Source of the DNA: JAAFHB01 sp037133495
GTDB taxonomy: Bacteria > Bacteroidota > Bacteroidia > Bacteroidales > Prolixibacteraceae
DNA length: 64,000 nucleotides
Reading direction: 5' to 3'
Assembly (NCBI GenBank): GCA_037133495.1
Contig: JBAXOA010000003.1
Coordinates: 1 to 64,000 of the forward strand
A model generated the notes under the pieces. The model worked only from the letters and a program-made list of their open reading frames with translations, ran no database searches and had not been told where the DNA came from. The position numbers were made by a program, and so were the translations under genes. Positions 9,895 to 18,236 of the stretch are shown in pieces (within the stretch, counting starts at the first letter, position 1; the number at the start of each line of letters is the position of its first letter).

Positions 9895-11229
9895 ATGGAA
9901 GAACCTCAGATAAAAGTTGGGATCATGGCCGGGAAGGAGATCTTCTTTACCCTTATTGGAAGCTATCAATTCCCAAATTCCACTGCAATACTTACCGGAA
10001 AGTGTAAGGCCAGCAGAGCAAAAACCGGTATCTTACTGGAGTGCGGAGCTGAAAGCTGGAATGAAATTAACATTTTTAAGCTCATCCCTTCCAATTTGAA
10101 AACCGGAAATTTTTTACTCCATGATGTTACCATTGGAATCAATTTCCATTGGGAACGAAAAGAGGACCAGCTTTTTAAAGGTGGATTATATTTTATGTGT
10201 GATGGTGATCTTATTCATGCAATCAATGTGCTAAGTGTAGAGAGTTACCTCACAAGTGTAATTTCTGCCGAGATGAGCGCCACCTCTTCGATGGAATTAC
10301 TCAAAGCACATGCTGTAATTTCCAGAAGCTGGCTGTTGGCACAGATTCAAAAAAACAGAAGTCTTCAAACTACACAACAGCAATATCAGACCACATTTAG
10401 AACAGAAGATGAACTGGTCAAATGGTACGATCGTGAGGATCATATTCTTTTTGATGTCTGTGCTGATGATCATTGTCAACGTTATCAGGGTATTACCCGC
10501 GAAACTACACCTATTGTCGAGAAAGCTGTTAATGAAACTCGAGGTGAAATTCTTGCCTTTGAGGGTACGATTTGCGATGCCCGTTTTTCGAAATGCTGCG
10601 GTGGCATAACCGAGATTTTTGAAAATGTATGGGAACCGGTCAATCATCCTTATTTGCAAAAAAATATTGATAATGAGTATAACCCTGAGGGCTTTAGTAT
10701 TGTATTAAATCAGGAAGAATCTGCCAGACAATGGATTATGGGTAATCCTTCCGCTTTTTGTAATTCATCAGATAAAGATATTTTGAAGCAGGTTTTAAAT
10801 GACTATGACCAGGAGACCAACGATTTTTTCAGATGGAAAGTTACCTATTCACAGGATGAACTGAGTGAATTAATCAAATTTCGTACAGGGGTGGATTTTG
10901 GAAAAATAGTCGATCTGATTCCTCTTGAACGTGGTGTTTCATCCAGATTGATCCGATTGAAAATTATTGGAACCCTCCGAACAATGATCATTGGCAAAGA
11001 GTTGGAAATCAGAAAGACATTGTCTAAGACACATTTATATAGCGCAGCTTTTATCGTTGAAAAACAAGTGACGTCTGATGAGGTGAATTTCGTTTTATCC
11101 GGAGCCGGATGGGGTCATGGTGTAGGTCTGTGCCAGATTGGGGCAGCAGTGATGGGTGCCAGGGGTTATTCGTATCAGGAAATTTTATTGCACTATTTCC
11201 GTGGTGCCAATCTGGCTCGAAACTATTAA
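9895..11229 (+). CDS. SpoIID/LytB-domain protein, putative lytic transglycosylase
   Basis: A 444-residue protein with SpoIID signatures: VESYLTSVISAEM at about 115-127, followed by the AHAVISRSW segment, and a C-terminal GAGWGHGVGLCQIGA at about 403-417 with the usual YQEILLHYF end. SpoIID cuts glycan strands stripped of stem peptides, so it fits after the amidase of this cluster. Unusually, no signal peptide or membrane helix is visible at the N-terminus (MEEPQIKVGIMAGKE), so export is unclear. It overlaps the next gene's alternative start (TAATG), indicating translational coupling. Confidence 0.87.
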   Translation: MEEPQIKVGIMAGKEIFFTLIGSYQFPNSTAILTGKCKASRAKTGILLECGAESWNEINIFKLIPSNLKTGNFLLHDVTIGINFHWERKEDQLFKGGLYFMCDGDLIHAINVLSVESYLTSVISAEMSATSSMELLKAHAVISRSWLLAQIQKNRSLQTTQQQYQTTFRTEDELVKWYDREDHILFDVCADDHCQRYQGITRETTPIVEKAVNETRGEILAFEGTICDARFSKCCGGITEIFENVWEPVNHPYLQKNIDNEYNPEGFSIVLNQEESARQWIMGNPSAFCNSSDKDILKQVLNDYDQETNDFFRWKVTYSQDELSELIKFRTGVDFGKIVDLIPLERGVSSRLIRLKIIGTLRTMIIGKELEIRKTLSKTHLYSAAFIVEKQVTSDEVNFVLSGAGWGHGVGLCQIGAAVMGARGYSYQEILLHYFRGANLARNY

Positions 11230-11240
11230 TGATAAGTAAT

Positions 11241-13712
11241 ATGATACGCAGAATAATTTGGGGAATAATATTTTTATCAGTCGCTACGGGAGTCTATGGA
11301 TCTTCCTGGATAAGGATCAACCAGTTAGGTTATCTGCCTCATTCAGTTAAAGTCGCGGTTTTTATTGCAGATCAGCCTTTGTTGACACCACAATTTCAGC
11401 TTGTTGAGGTTACCTCAGGCAAAGTGGTATTTGAAGGGAAGGCCATCGGTTACTCCGGCGAACGGTGGGGAATGAAGAGTGCTGCCCGGCTCAATTTTTC
11501 CGGTTATTCAAACCAGGGTAAATACTTTCTTCGGGCCGGTGATTCTCGCTCACCTGATTTCATGATTGCTCCCGATGTTTATAAAGGCAGCTCCGATTAT
11601 ACCCTGAATTACATGCGTCAGCAACGTTGCGGGTATAATCCATACCTGAAAGATTCGTGCCATACGTATGACGGATTCATCGTGGATCATCCAACCCGGT
11701 CGGGACAGATAATTGATGTGAAAGGAGGCTGGCACGACGCAACAGATTATTTGCAATATGTAACTACTTCAGCGAATGCGGTTTATCAGATGCTCTTTGC
11801 CTATTCTAAGAATCCGGAAATATTTGGAGACCACTACAATGCAGCGGGGCTGCCCGGTTCCGATGGGGTACCGGATATCTTAAATGAGATTCGCTGGGGA
11901 TTGAATTGGCTGATCAAAATGAATCCCGATAGTGGTCAGATGTATAATCAGATTGCCGATGACCGTGACCACAAAGGATTTCGCCTGCCAAACGCGGATA
12001 CTGCTTCGTATGGAAGAGGATTGTATCGTCCGGTTTACTTTGTGACCGGTAAAGTGCAAGGACTGTCGAAATATAAAAACCGTACAACAGGGGTTTCCTC
12101 GGCAGCAGGTAAGTTCAGTTCCGCTTTTGCACTCGGTTCCCGTGTATTTAAAAAAACAGATGCGACATTTAGTAAGTTGCTGGCTGCCAAAGCAAAACAG
12201 GCCTATGAATTCGGCTTGACTGATTTGGGTGTTACTCAAACAGCCTGCGTCGTATCGCCATATTTTTACGAAGAGGATAATTATACCGACGATTTGGAAT
12301 TGGCTGCCTTCGAACTTTACCGTTTAAACGGCGACGATTACTTTCTGAAACAGGCCAATTACTGGGGTCAGCTCGAGCCAATCAGCCCATGGATTGAAAA
12401 AGGCAGTGCAAGGCATTATCAGTTTTATCCATTCGTAAATATGGGTCATGCAAATCTGGCAAACTTAAATACAACAACTTCAAAATTGTATGCCGGATTT
12501 ATGAGAGAGGGATTAAAAACAATTTATGAAAGGGGCAAAAACGATCCGTTTTTTAATGGAATTCCTTTTATCTGGTGTTCCAATAACCTGAATGTTGCCG
12601 CAATTACACAAGCCAGACTTTATCATGAGGCAAGTTCCGATTCAACTTACCTGGAAATGGAAGCTGCATTGCGTGATTGGCTTTTCGGTTGCAATCCATG
12701 GGGAACAAGTATGATTTGTGGATTGCCTGCCGACGGAGATTCACCGAAATGGCCGCATTCTTCAATTACGTATCTAAAAAATGAAACAACATTTGGTGGA
12801 TTGGTCGATGGCCCGGTTTACCGCGAAATCTTTAACAACCATATCGGTATTGAATTATTGAAAACGGATGTTTACCAGCCTTTTCAGAATGGAATAGCAG
12901 TTTATCACGATGATATGGGTGATTATACCTCGAATGAACCGACCATGGATGGGACTGCAAGTCTGAGTTTTTACCTCTCATCGCTTGAGAAAGAGGGAAT
13001 CAGGGAGAAAAAATTTGCCAATACAACGATTGATGCGTCGGGAGCATTGGTCAGAGCCGATAAGACCAGAAAGTCGGTTTACCTGATTTTTTCAGCTGAC
13101 GAATATGGAGAAGGAGCAGATATTATCCTGAATTGTCTGTCAAAGAAAAAAATTAAAGCATCGTTTTTTCTGACTGGTAATTTTTTGAGAAATCCGCGGT
13201 TTGAAAGTGCAGTAAAACAAATCGTCACCGATCATCATTATCTGGGGCCACATTCAGACAAGCATTTGTTGTATGCTGCATGGGAAAAGCGGGATTCATT
13301 GCTTGTTACGAAAGAACAATTTGATGAGGATATGACCGCCAATATTTTGCATCTGGATAAATTTGGAGTTTTTAATGCCGATATAAAGTATTTTCTCGCG
13401 CCTTACGAATGGTATAACCAGACTATTAGTCGCTGGACTGCGGAACGCAAGATGCAATTAATAAATTTCACTCCGGGTATTGGAACAAATGCCGATTATA
13501 CAACACCTGAGATGCCAAATTACCGTTCTTCAAGGCAACTGAAAGAGCAATTAATGAAATTTGAGTTATCTGATCCTGACGGACTAAACGGTTCAATTAT
13601 TCTGATCCATCTTGGAACTCACCCCGATCGAAAAGATAAATTTTATAATTCATTGGATCAGATTATTCAGAATTTATCAAAAAAAGGATATTCTTTCGAG
13701 AAATTACCATGA
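11241..13712 (+). CDS. GH9 glycoside hydrolase fused to polysaccharide deacetylase-like domain
   Basis: From ATG 11241 the protein has 823 residues with a signal peptide (ending about VYGS). An Ig-like CelD_N domain (WIRINQLGYLPHSVKVAVF) precedes a GH9 (alpha/alpha)6 barrel: GGWHDATDY near 162-170 carries the paired catalytic-base aspartates and TSNEP near 562 the acid glutamate. The last ~200 residues are a NodB-type deacetylase domain with metal motif HSDKH near 670. This fusion recurs in Bacteroidota. GH9 is usually called cellulase, but inside a peptidoglycan cluster a glucosaminidase-type role is more likely (inference). An in-frame ATG at 11229 overlaps the previous stop and is an equally possible start. 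Confidence 0.85.
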   Translation: MIRRIIWGIIFLSVATGVYGSSWIRINQLGYLPHSVKVAVFIADQPLLTPQFQLVEVTSGKVVFEGKAIGYSGERWGMKSAARLNFSGYSNQGKYFLRAGDSRSPDFMIAPDVYKGSSDYTLNYMRQQRCGYNPYLKDSCHTYDGFIVDHPTRSGQIIDVKGGWHDATDYLQYVTTSANAVYQMLFAYSKNPEIFGDHYNAAGLPGSDGVPDILNEIRWGLNWLIKMNPDSGQMYNQIADDRDHKGFRLPNADTASYGRGLYRPVYFVTGKVQGLSKYKNRTTGVSSAAGKFSSAFALGSRVFKKTDATFSKLLAAKAKQAYEFGLTDLGVTQTACVVSPYFYEEDNYTDDLELAAFELYRLNGDDYFLKQANYWGQLEPISPWIEKGSARHYQFYPFVNMGHANLANLNTTTSKLYAGFMREGLKTIYERGKNDPFFNGIPFIWCSNNLNVAAITQARLYHEASSDSTYLEMEAALRDWLFGCNPWGTSMICGLPADGDSPKWPHSSITYLKNETTFGGLVDGPVYREIFNNHIGIELLKTDVYQPFQNGIAVYHDDMGDYTSNEPTMDGTASLSFYLSSLEKEGIREKKFANTTIDASGALVRADKTRKSVYLIFSADEYGEGADIILNCLSKKKIKASFFLTGNFLRNPRFESAVKQIVTDHHYLGPHSDKHLLYAAWEKRDSLLVTKEQFDEDMTANILHLDKFGVFNADIKYFLAPYEWYNQTISRWTAERKMQLINFTPGIGTNADYTTPEMPNYRSSRQLKEQLMKFELSDPDGLNGSIILIHLGTHPDRKDKFYNSLDQIIQNLSKKGYSFEKLP

Positions 13713-13724
13713 TAACAATAAAAT

Positions 13725-15404
13725 ATGACCGCAAATAGTCAGGGAAAGAGCTCCCGCAACCCATGGGCCTGGATTCCAAGTCTTTATTTCTATCAGGGAA
13801 TTCCATACAGCATTGTGATGATCACTTCCGGGCTGATTTATAAAACAATGGGCGTATCCATTGCAATGTTTGCATTCTGGACCAGTTTACTCTACCTTCC
13901 ATGGGCGATCAAACCTTTATGGAGTCCTTATATTGATGTGATTTCAACCAAGAGAAACTGGATTCTATGGACCCAGCTTATATTAGGTGCTGCCTTTATT
14001 GCAGTTGGATTTACAATGCAACTTCCATTCTATTTTCCCGCTTCCATCGCACTCTTCGGAGTTATAGCCATTTCTTCGGCTAGTCATGATATTGCTGCAG
14101 ATGGTTTTTATATGCTTTCTCTTGACCAGCACAAACAAGCTTTTTTTGTTGGAATACGAAGCACTTTTTACCGTTTTGCGATGTTAACAGCATTGGGAGT
14201 ACTCCCTTTAATTGCAGGTCTGATTCAGGAAAATACCGGCCTGGATCCGGTTTCGTTCGAAGTAACAGCAGTTAGCGCCGTTGATTTTCACCCTGTTGAT
14301 CCGGGAAATTATAAGAATCCGGAACAGAGTGGAACGCCCAAAATAATCATTTTCCCCGAAAAAATACAGGTTCCGCGCTTTGAGAAGGGGAGCTCCGCAC
14401 TTGATTCTACAATGATTTTTCTTGCTCTCTCATCTTCACCTTCAAAGGATGAAACGATTGTTGTCAACCTTACCCGCAAATCTGGAAGTAAAGATATTGA
14501 TCTGTCAAAGAAAAGTACCGGTCGATTTGAATTTAACGCCTCGAACTGGAACAAGCCCGTTGCCGCCGTTATTAAGGTTGATCATAACCTATCCGCACAG
14601 GTTACATCGCAGTTCAGTGCAACAGCCGGAAATATTGCTTTCAGCTGGACTTTTTCACTGGGAATAATTGGGGTTATTTTATTGTTACTTGCACTTTATC
14701 ACAGGATGGCTTTGCCTCGGCCTGCTGAAATTAAAGTAAAAAATAAAGTCAGTCTCAAAGTATATGGAGCTGTATTTTCTTCCTTTTTTACGAAACCCGG
14801 TATTATTCCGGCACTGATCTTTTTCTTATTTTACCGGCTTGGTGAAGCTCAGCTCGTCAAAGTTGCAACTCCGTTCCTCGTTGACTCAAGAAACAGCGGA
14901 GGTATTGGCTTAACTTCTGCTCAATATGGCTTTGCTTATGGAACCTTGGGAATGATTTGTCTTACCCTGGGAGGTATTCTGGGAGGTGTTGTAGCTTCAA
15001 AATTTGGATTAAAGCGGATGATTTGGTTGATGGCTCTGGCAATGAATATCCCCATCAGTGTTTATATTTATCTTTCAACATTTCAGCCTGTTCCGGGTGA
15101 TGTCACCATATTTTTTGCCATCGCGTCAGAGCAACTGGGCTATGGTTTTGGCTTTACGGCATATATGCTTTATATGCTTTCTTTTGTAGGGGAAAGCAAC
15201 TTTAAAACGGCCGAGTTTGCTATTGGAACCTCATTGATGGCTTTAGGAATGATGATCCCGGGGATGATTTCAGGCTATATGAAAGAGTTATTGGGTTATC
15301 AGCATTTTTTTATTTATGTATTGATTTGTGCCATCCCCGGGATGATTGCCATATCCTTTTTGAAGATTGATCCTAAGTTTGGAATTAAAAAGAAAGACCA
15401 GTAA
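13725..15404 (+). CDS. AmpG-like MFS muropeptide/amino-sugar permease
   Basis: A 559-residue major-facilitator membrane protein. The start (PSLYFYQGIPYSIVMI) is typical of AmpG-type permeases, which import anhydro-muropeptides or MurNAc from the periplasm; the Tannerella MurT transporter plays the same part. The protein is longer than usual because of a hydrophilic insert at about 170-305, between helices that should face the periplasm. It lies 12 bases after the GH9 fusion gene and before a GHL10 glycosidase. The imported sugar would feed the kinase and murQ at the left end of the cluster. Confidence 0.85.
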   Translation: MTANSQGKSSRNPWAWIPSLYFYQGIPYSIVMITSGLIYKTMGVSIAMFAFWTSLLYLPWAIKPLWSPYIDVISTKRNWILWTQLILGAAFIAVGFTMQLPFYFPASIALFGVIAISSASHDIAADGFYMLSLDQHKQAFFVGIRSTFYRFAMLTALGVLPLIAGLIQENTGLDPVSFEVTAVSAVDFHPVDPGNYKNPEQSGTPKIIIFPEKIQVPRFEKGSSALDSTMIFLALSSSPSKDETIVVNLTRKSGSKDIDLSKKSTGRFEFNASNWNKPVAAVIKVDHNLSAQVTSQFSATAGNIAFSWTFSLGIIGVILLLLALYHRMALPRPAEIKVKNKVSLKVYGAVFSSFFTKPGIIPALIFFLFYRLGEAQLVKVATPFLVDSRNSGGIGLTSAQYGFAYGTLGMICLTLGGILGGVVASKFGLKRMIWLMALAMNIPISVYIYLSTFQPVPGDVTIFFAIASEQLGYGFGFTAYMLYMLSFVGESNFKTAEFAIGTSLMALGMMIPGMISGYMKELLGYQHFFIYVLICAIPGMIAISFLKIDPKFGIKKKDQ

Positions 15405-15497
15405 AAGGTTCGGGTATAAGACTCAGAGATCGAAATTTTGAAGTAATATTGTAAATTCAAACTGCAAAAAAAAGATTAAACACTACAAAATCAAAAA

Positions 15498-17012
15498 ATG
15501 AATAGTATAAAGAAACTAACCTTGTCTGGTCTTATTTTATTTTTAACAATCAATTTAAATGCTGCAAAATATCCCAAACGGGAAATGAGGGCGGTTTGGA
15601 TGGCAACTGTTGCAAATATCGACTGGCCTTCAGCTTCTAATCTATCATCAGATCAGCAGCAAAAGGAATTCATTGAATTGCTTGATTTATGCAAAGAATA
15701 CAATATGAATACCGTCGTTTTTCAGATCCGCCCTGCCGCAGATGCTTTTTATGATTCCGCTTTTGAACCATGGTCGCAATGGCTGACGGGGAAACAGGGT
15801 AAAAGACCTGAGCCTTATTACGATCCACTGGAGTTTGCAAGTGTGGAATGCCGCAAAAGAGGCCTTGATCTCCATGTCTGGATTAATCCTTATCGTGCCG
15901 TTTCAGATATCAATAGCAACAGAACATCTCCAAACCATCTCTCAAATACTCATCCTGAATGGTTTATCACCTATGGAAAGACAAAAATATTTGATCCTGC
16001 TCTTCCTCAAACGCGCGATTTTGTTGCAAAAGTAGTAAGCGATATCGTCCGAAGATATGATATCGACGCTATTCATATGGATGATTATTTTTATCCATAT
16101 CGGATTGATGGGTTGGAAATACCTGATAATAAATCATTTAAGACATATGCGAGAGGCTATGCAGCCAATCAGCGCGACGACTGGCGCCGGAATAATGTTG
16201 ATCTGATTATCAAACAATTGCACGACAGCATCAAATCCATCAAACCATGGGTTGAATTCGGAATCTCTCCTTTCGGCGTTTGGCGGAATAGCTCAAAAGA
16301 TCCCGCCGGTTCGAATACCAAAGCAGGGCAAACCAATTATGATGATCTTTTTGCTGATGTTCTTAAATGGCAGCGTGAGAAATGGATCGATTATGTTACG
16401 CCTCAGGTTTATTGGGAGATTGGTAAAACGATAGCCGACTATGCTGTTATCGCCGAATGGTGGAGCCGTAATACATTCGGAACACAGCTCTATATCGGAC
16501 AAGCACCATTCAAAATTGATCCGGAAGCTAAAGAAAAGTCGTGGCAAAGTGCCGATGAAATTATCAGGCAGGTTAAACTCAACCGCAAATATCCTGAAAT
16601 CGCCGGAAGTATGTACTTTTCTGCAAAATTCATGCGTAAAAATCCGCTGAATATTCAGCAAAAATTGCTCAGTAGTTATTACCGTTATCCTGCCCTCACA
16701 CCGGTTAATGCAAGAATAGAGCCTGTTGTTGCACAGGATCCTGCCGATGTGAAGTATTCTGCTGATAACGGAAAGCTGCAGTTGTCATGGGAAAAGGGTG
16801 TCAATACCAAGTCATTTGTGATTTATCAGTTTAAAAAATGGCAACGGATCAATATCAAAAAACCTCAGCGTATTTTTTTAACAACTACCGATAACGTAGT
16901 CACTTATGCACTGGATAGCCGTACCAATCCACGCCGGTTTAAATATGTGGTGACAGCAGTCAGCTTGTCAAATCAGGAAAGTAATCCTGTTCGCTTCTTA
17001 CAAAAAAACTGA
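15498..17012 (+). CDS. GHL10 (DUF187) family glycosidase
   Basis: A 504-residue secreted protein. A signal peptide (about 1-23) is followed by a GHL10 TIM barrel: REMRAVWMATVANIDWP at the N-terminal edge, LHVWINPYRA near 128-137, and IHMDDYFYP near 192-200 with the conserved acids. A C-terminal FnIII-like segment follows (about 405-500). The E. coli relative DigH (YddW) cleaves peptidoglycan glycan strands lacking stem peptides, which fits the amidase and SpoIID genes upstream. It begins 93 bases after the permease gene and ends 4 bases before the next gene, so it is probably in the same operon. Confidence 0.87.
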   Translation: MNSIKKLTLSGLILFLTINLNAAKYPKREMRAVWMATVANIDWPSASNLSSDQQQKEFIELLDLCKEYNMNTVVFQIRPAADAFYDSAFEPWSQWLTGKQGKRPEPYYDPLEFASVECRKRGLDLHVWINPYRAVSDINSNRTSPNHLSNTHPEWFITYGKTKIFDPALPQTRDFVAKVVSDIVRRYDIDAIHMDDYFYPYRIDGLEIPDNKSFKTYARGYAANQRDDWRRNNVDLIIKQLHDSIKSIKPWVEFGISPFGVWRNSSKDPAGSNTKAGQTNYDDLFADVLKWQREKWIDYVTPQVYWEIGKTIADYAVIAEWWSRNTFGTQLYIGQAPFKIDPEAKEKSWQSADEIIRQVKLNRKYPEIAGSMYFSAKFMRKNPLNIQQKLLSSYYRYPALTPVNARIEPVVAQDPADVKYSADNGKLQLSWEKGVNTKSFVIYQFKKWQRINIKKPQRIFLTTTDNVVTYALDSRTNPRRFKYVVTAVSLSNQESNPVRFLQKN

Positions 17013-17016
17013 AATT

Positions 17017-18129
17017 ATGAATTCATCACAGCGTTATCTGGCCCTTGATGTCCTGAGAGGAATCACTATTGCTGCAATGATTACTGTGAATACGCCCGGA
17101 ACCTGGGCTCATATTTTTTCGCCATTGGAACACTCGAAATGGCATGGTTGCACACCTACCGATCTTGTGTTTCCGTTTTTTCTTTTTGTAGTCGGGGTAT
17201 CAATGTTTTTCTCGTTTTCAAAATACAACAACTCGCTTAATAAAGAATCGCTTTTGCGAATTGGAAAGCGTACCCTTCTGATTTTTACGATAGGATTATT
17301 CTTAAATTCTTTTCCGCAATGGATGGCCGATTTTTCTAAATTAAGAATTTTGGGTGTCTTGCAACGAATTGCCCTGGCTTATGGAATTGGTTCCGTAATT
17401 GTTCTTGCTGTACAAAGGAAATACCTTCCATATCTGGGTGCTGCTATTCTTTTGTTTTACTGGGGAATACTTTATTATTTTGGAGGTAACGATCCGTATT
17501 CACTTGAAGGCAATGCAGCTGTTCCTTTTGATAAATTATTGGTCGGCGACAGTCATTTATACCATGGATTTGGAGTTACTTTTGATCCTGAAGGATTGTT
17601 AAGCACCTTTCCGGCTATAGCAACAGTTATTATTGGCTATCTGACAGGAGGCATTATACGGCAAACTACAAAGATGAAGGTTCCCCGGATTTTAGCTGGC
17701 TATGGACTGGCCGGGATTGTAACCGGATATCTTTGGGGATTGCTGATTCCAATCAATAAACCGCTGTGGACCAGCTCTTATGTGCTCTATTCAGCCGGTT
17801 GGGCGCTCCTCGTTCTGGCTTTGTTAATCTGGGTCATAGATCTTAAAGGGTACACCGGATGGACCTCCTTTTTTGTAGTGTTCGGGATGAATCCACTGAT
17901 GATTTTCGCTTTATCTGGTATTTATGCCAGAATTATAGGCCGTCTGATTCATATAACTGAGGCTGACGGAAACGTTGTTAATGGATATAATTGGCTCTAT
18001 CAGCATGTTTTTATGCCGCTTACAACAGATCCGCGAATCTCATCATTGCTATTTGCACTCACTCATATTATTTTTTATTGGTTGATTGGATTGGTGCTTT
18101 ATAAAAAGAAGATTTTTATTAAAGTATAG
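17017..18129 (+). CDS. DUF5009/NagX-type membrane acyltransferase
   Basis: A 370-residue polytopic membrane protein. The N-terminus (RYLALDVLRGITIAAMITVN) and the GVSMFFSF segment are hallmarks of the heparan-alpha-glucosaminide N-acetyltransferase/NagX family. These transfer acetyl groups across the membrane onto glucosamine; NagX genes often lie with chitin or murein sugar genes. In this cluster it could re-acetylate glucosamine made by the deacetylase domain of the GH9 fusion (inference). It starts 4 bases after the GHL10 gene. Confidence 0.83.
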   Translation: MNSSQRYLALDVLRGITIAAMITVNTPGTWAHIFSPLEHSKWHGCTPTDLVFPFFLFVVGVSMFFSFSKYNNSLNKESLLRIGKRTLLIFTIGLFLNSFPQWMADFSKLRILGVLQRIALAYGIGSVIVLAVQRKYLPYLGAAILLFYWGILYYFGGNDPYSLEGNAAVPFDKLLVGDSHLYHGFGVTFDPEGLLSTFPAIATVIIGYLTGGIIRQTTKMKVPRILAGYGLAGIVTGYLWGLLIPINKPLWTSSYVLYSAGWALLVLALLIWVIDLKGYTGWTSFFVVFGMNPLMIFALSGIYARIIGRLIHITEADGNVVNGYNWLYQHVFMPLTTDPRISSLLFALTHIIFYWLIGLVLYKKKIFIKV

Positions 18130-18134
18130 GTAAA

Positions 18135-18178
18135 CCTGATTTTTAAACCAGTCAAAGTCCAGGTTTAAAAATTTCAGG
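18135..18178 (+). terminator. hairpin after the NagX-type gene
   Basis: CCTGATTTTTAAACC (18135-18149) pairs with GGTTTAAAAATTTCAGG (18162-18178) with a 2-base bulge and a 12-base loop. No T-run follows, so it may be a transcript-stabilising or attenuating hairpin and not a strong terminator. Confidence 0.45.
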
Positions 18179-18236
18179 ATTGACGTTTGAACAATGATAA
18201 ATAATCAATGTCTTACAATAATACAAAATTTAAAAA

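Noticed and set aside
10297..10659. A 120-residue leftward frame inside the SpoIID-like gene
   Set aside because: The opposite strand carries a full-length domain protein and this frame has no recognisable motif.
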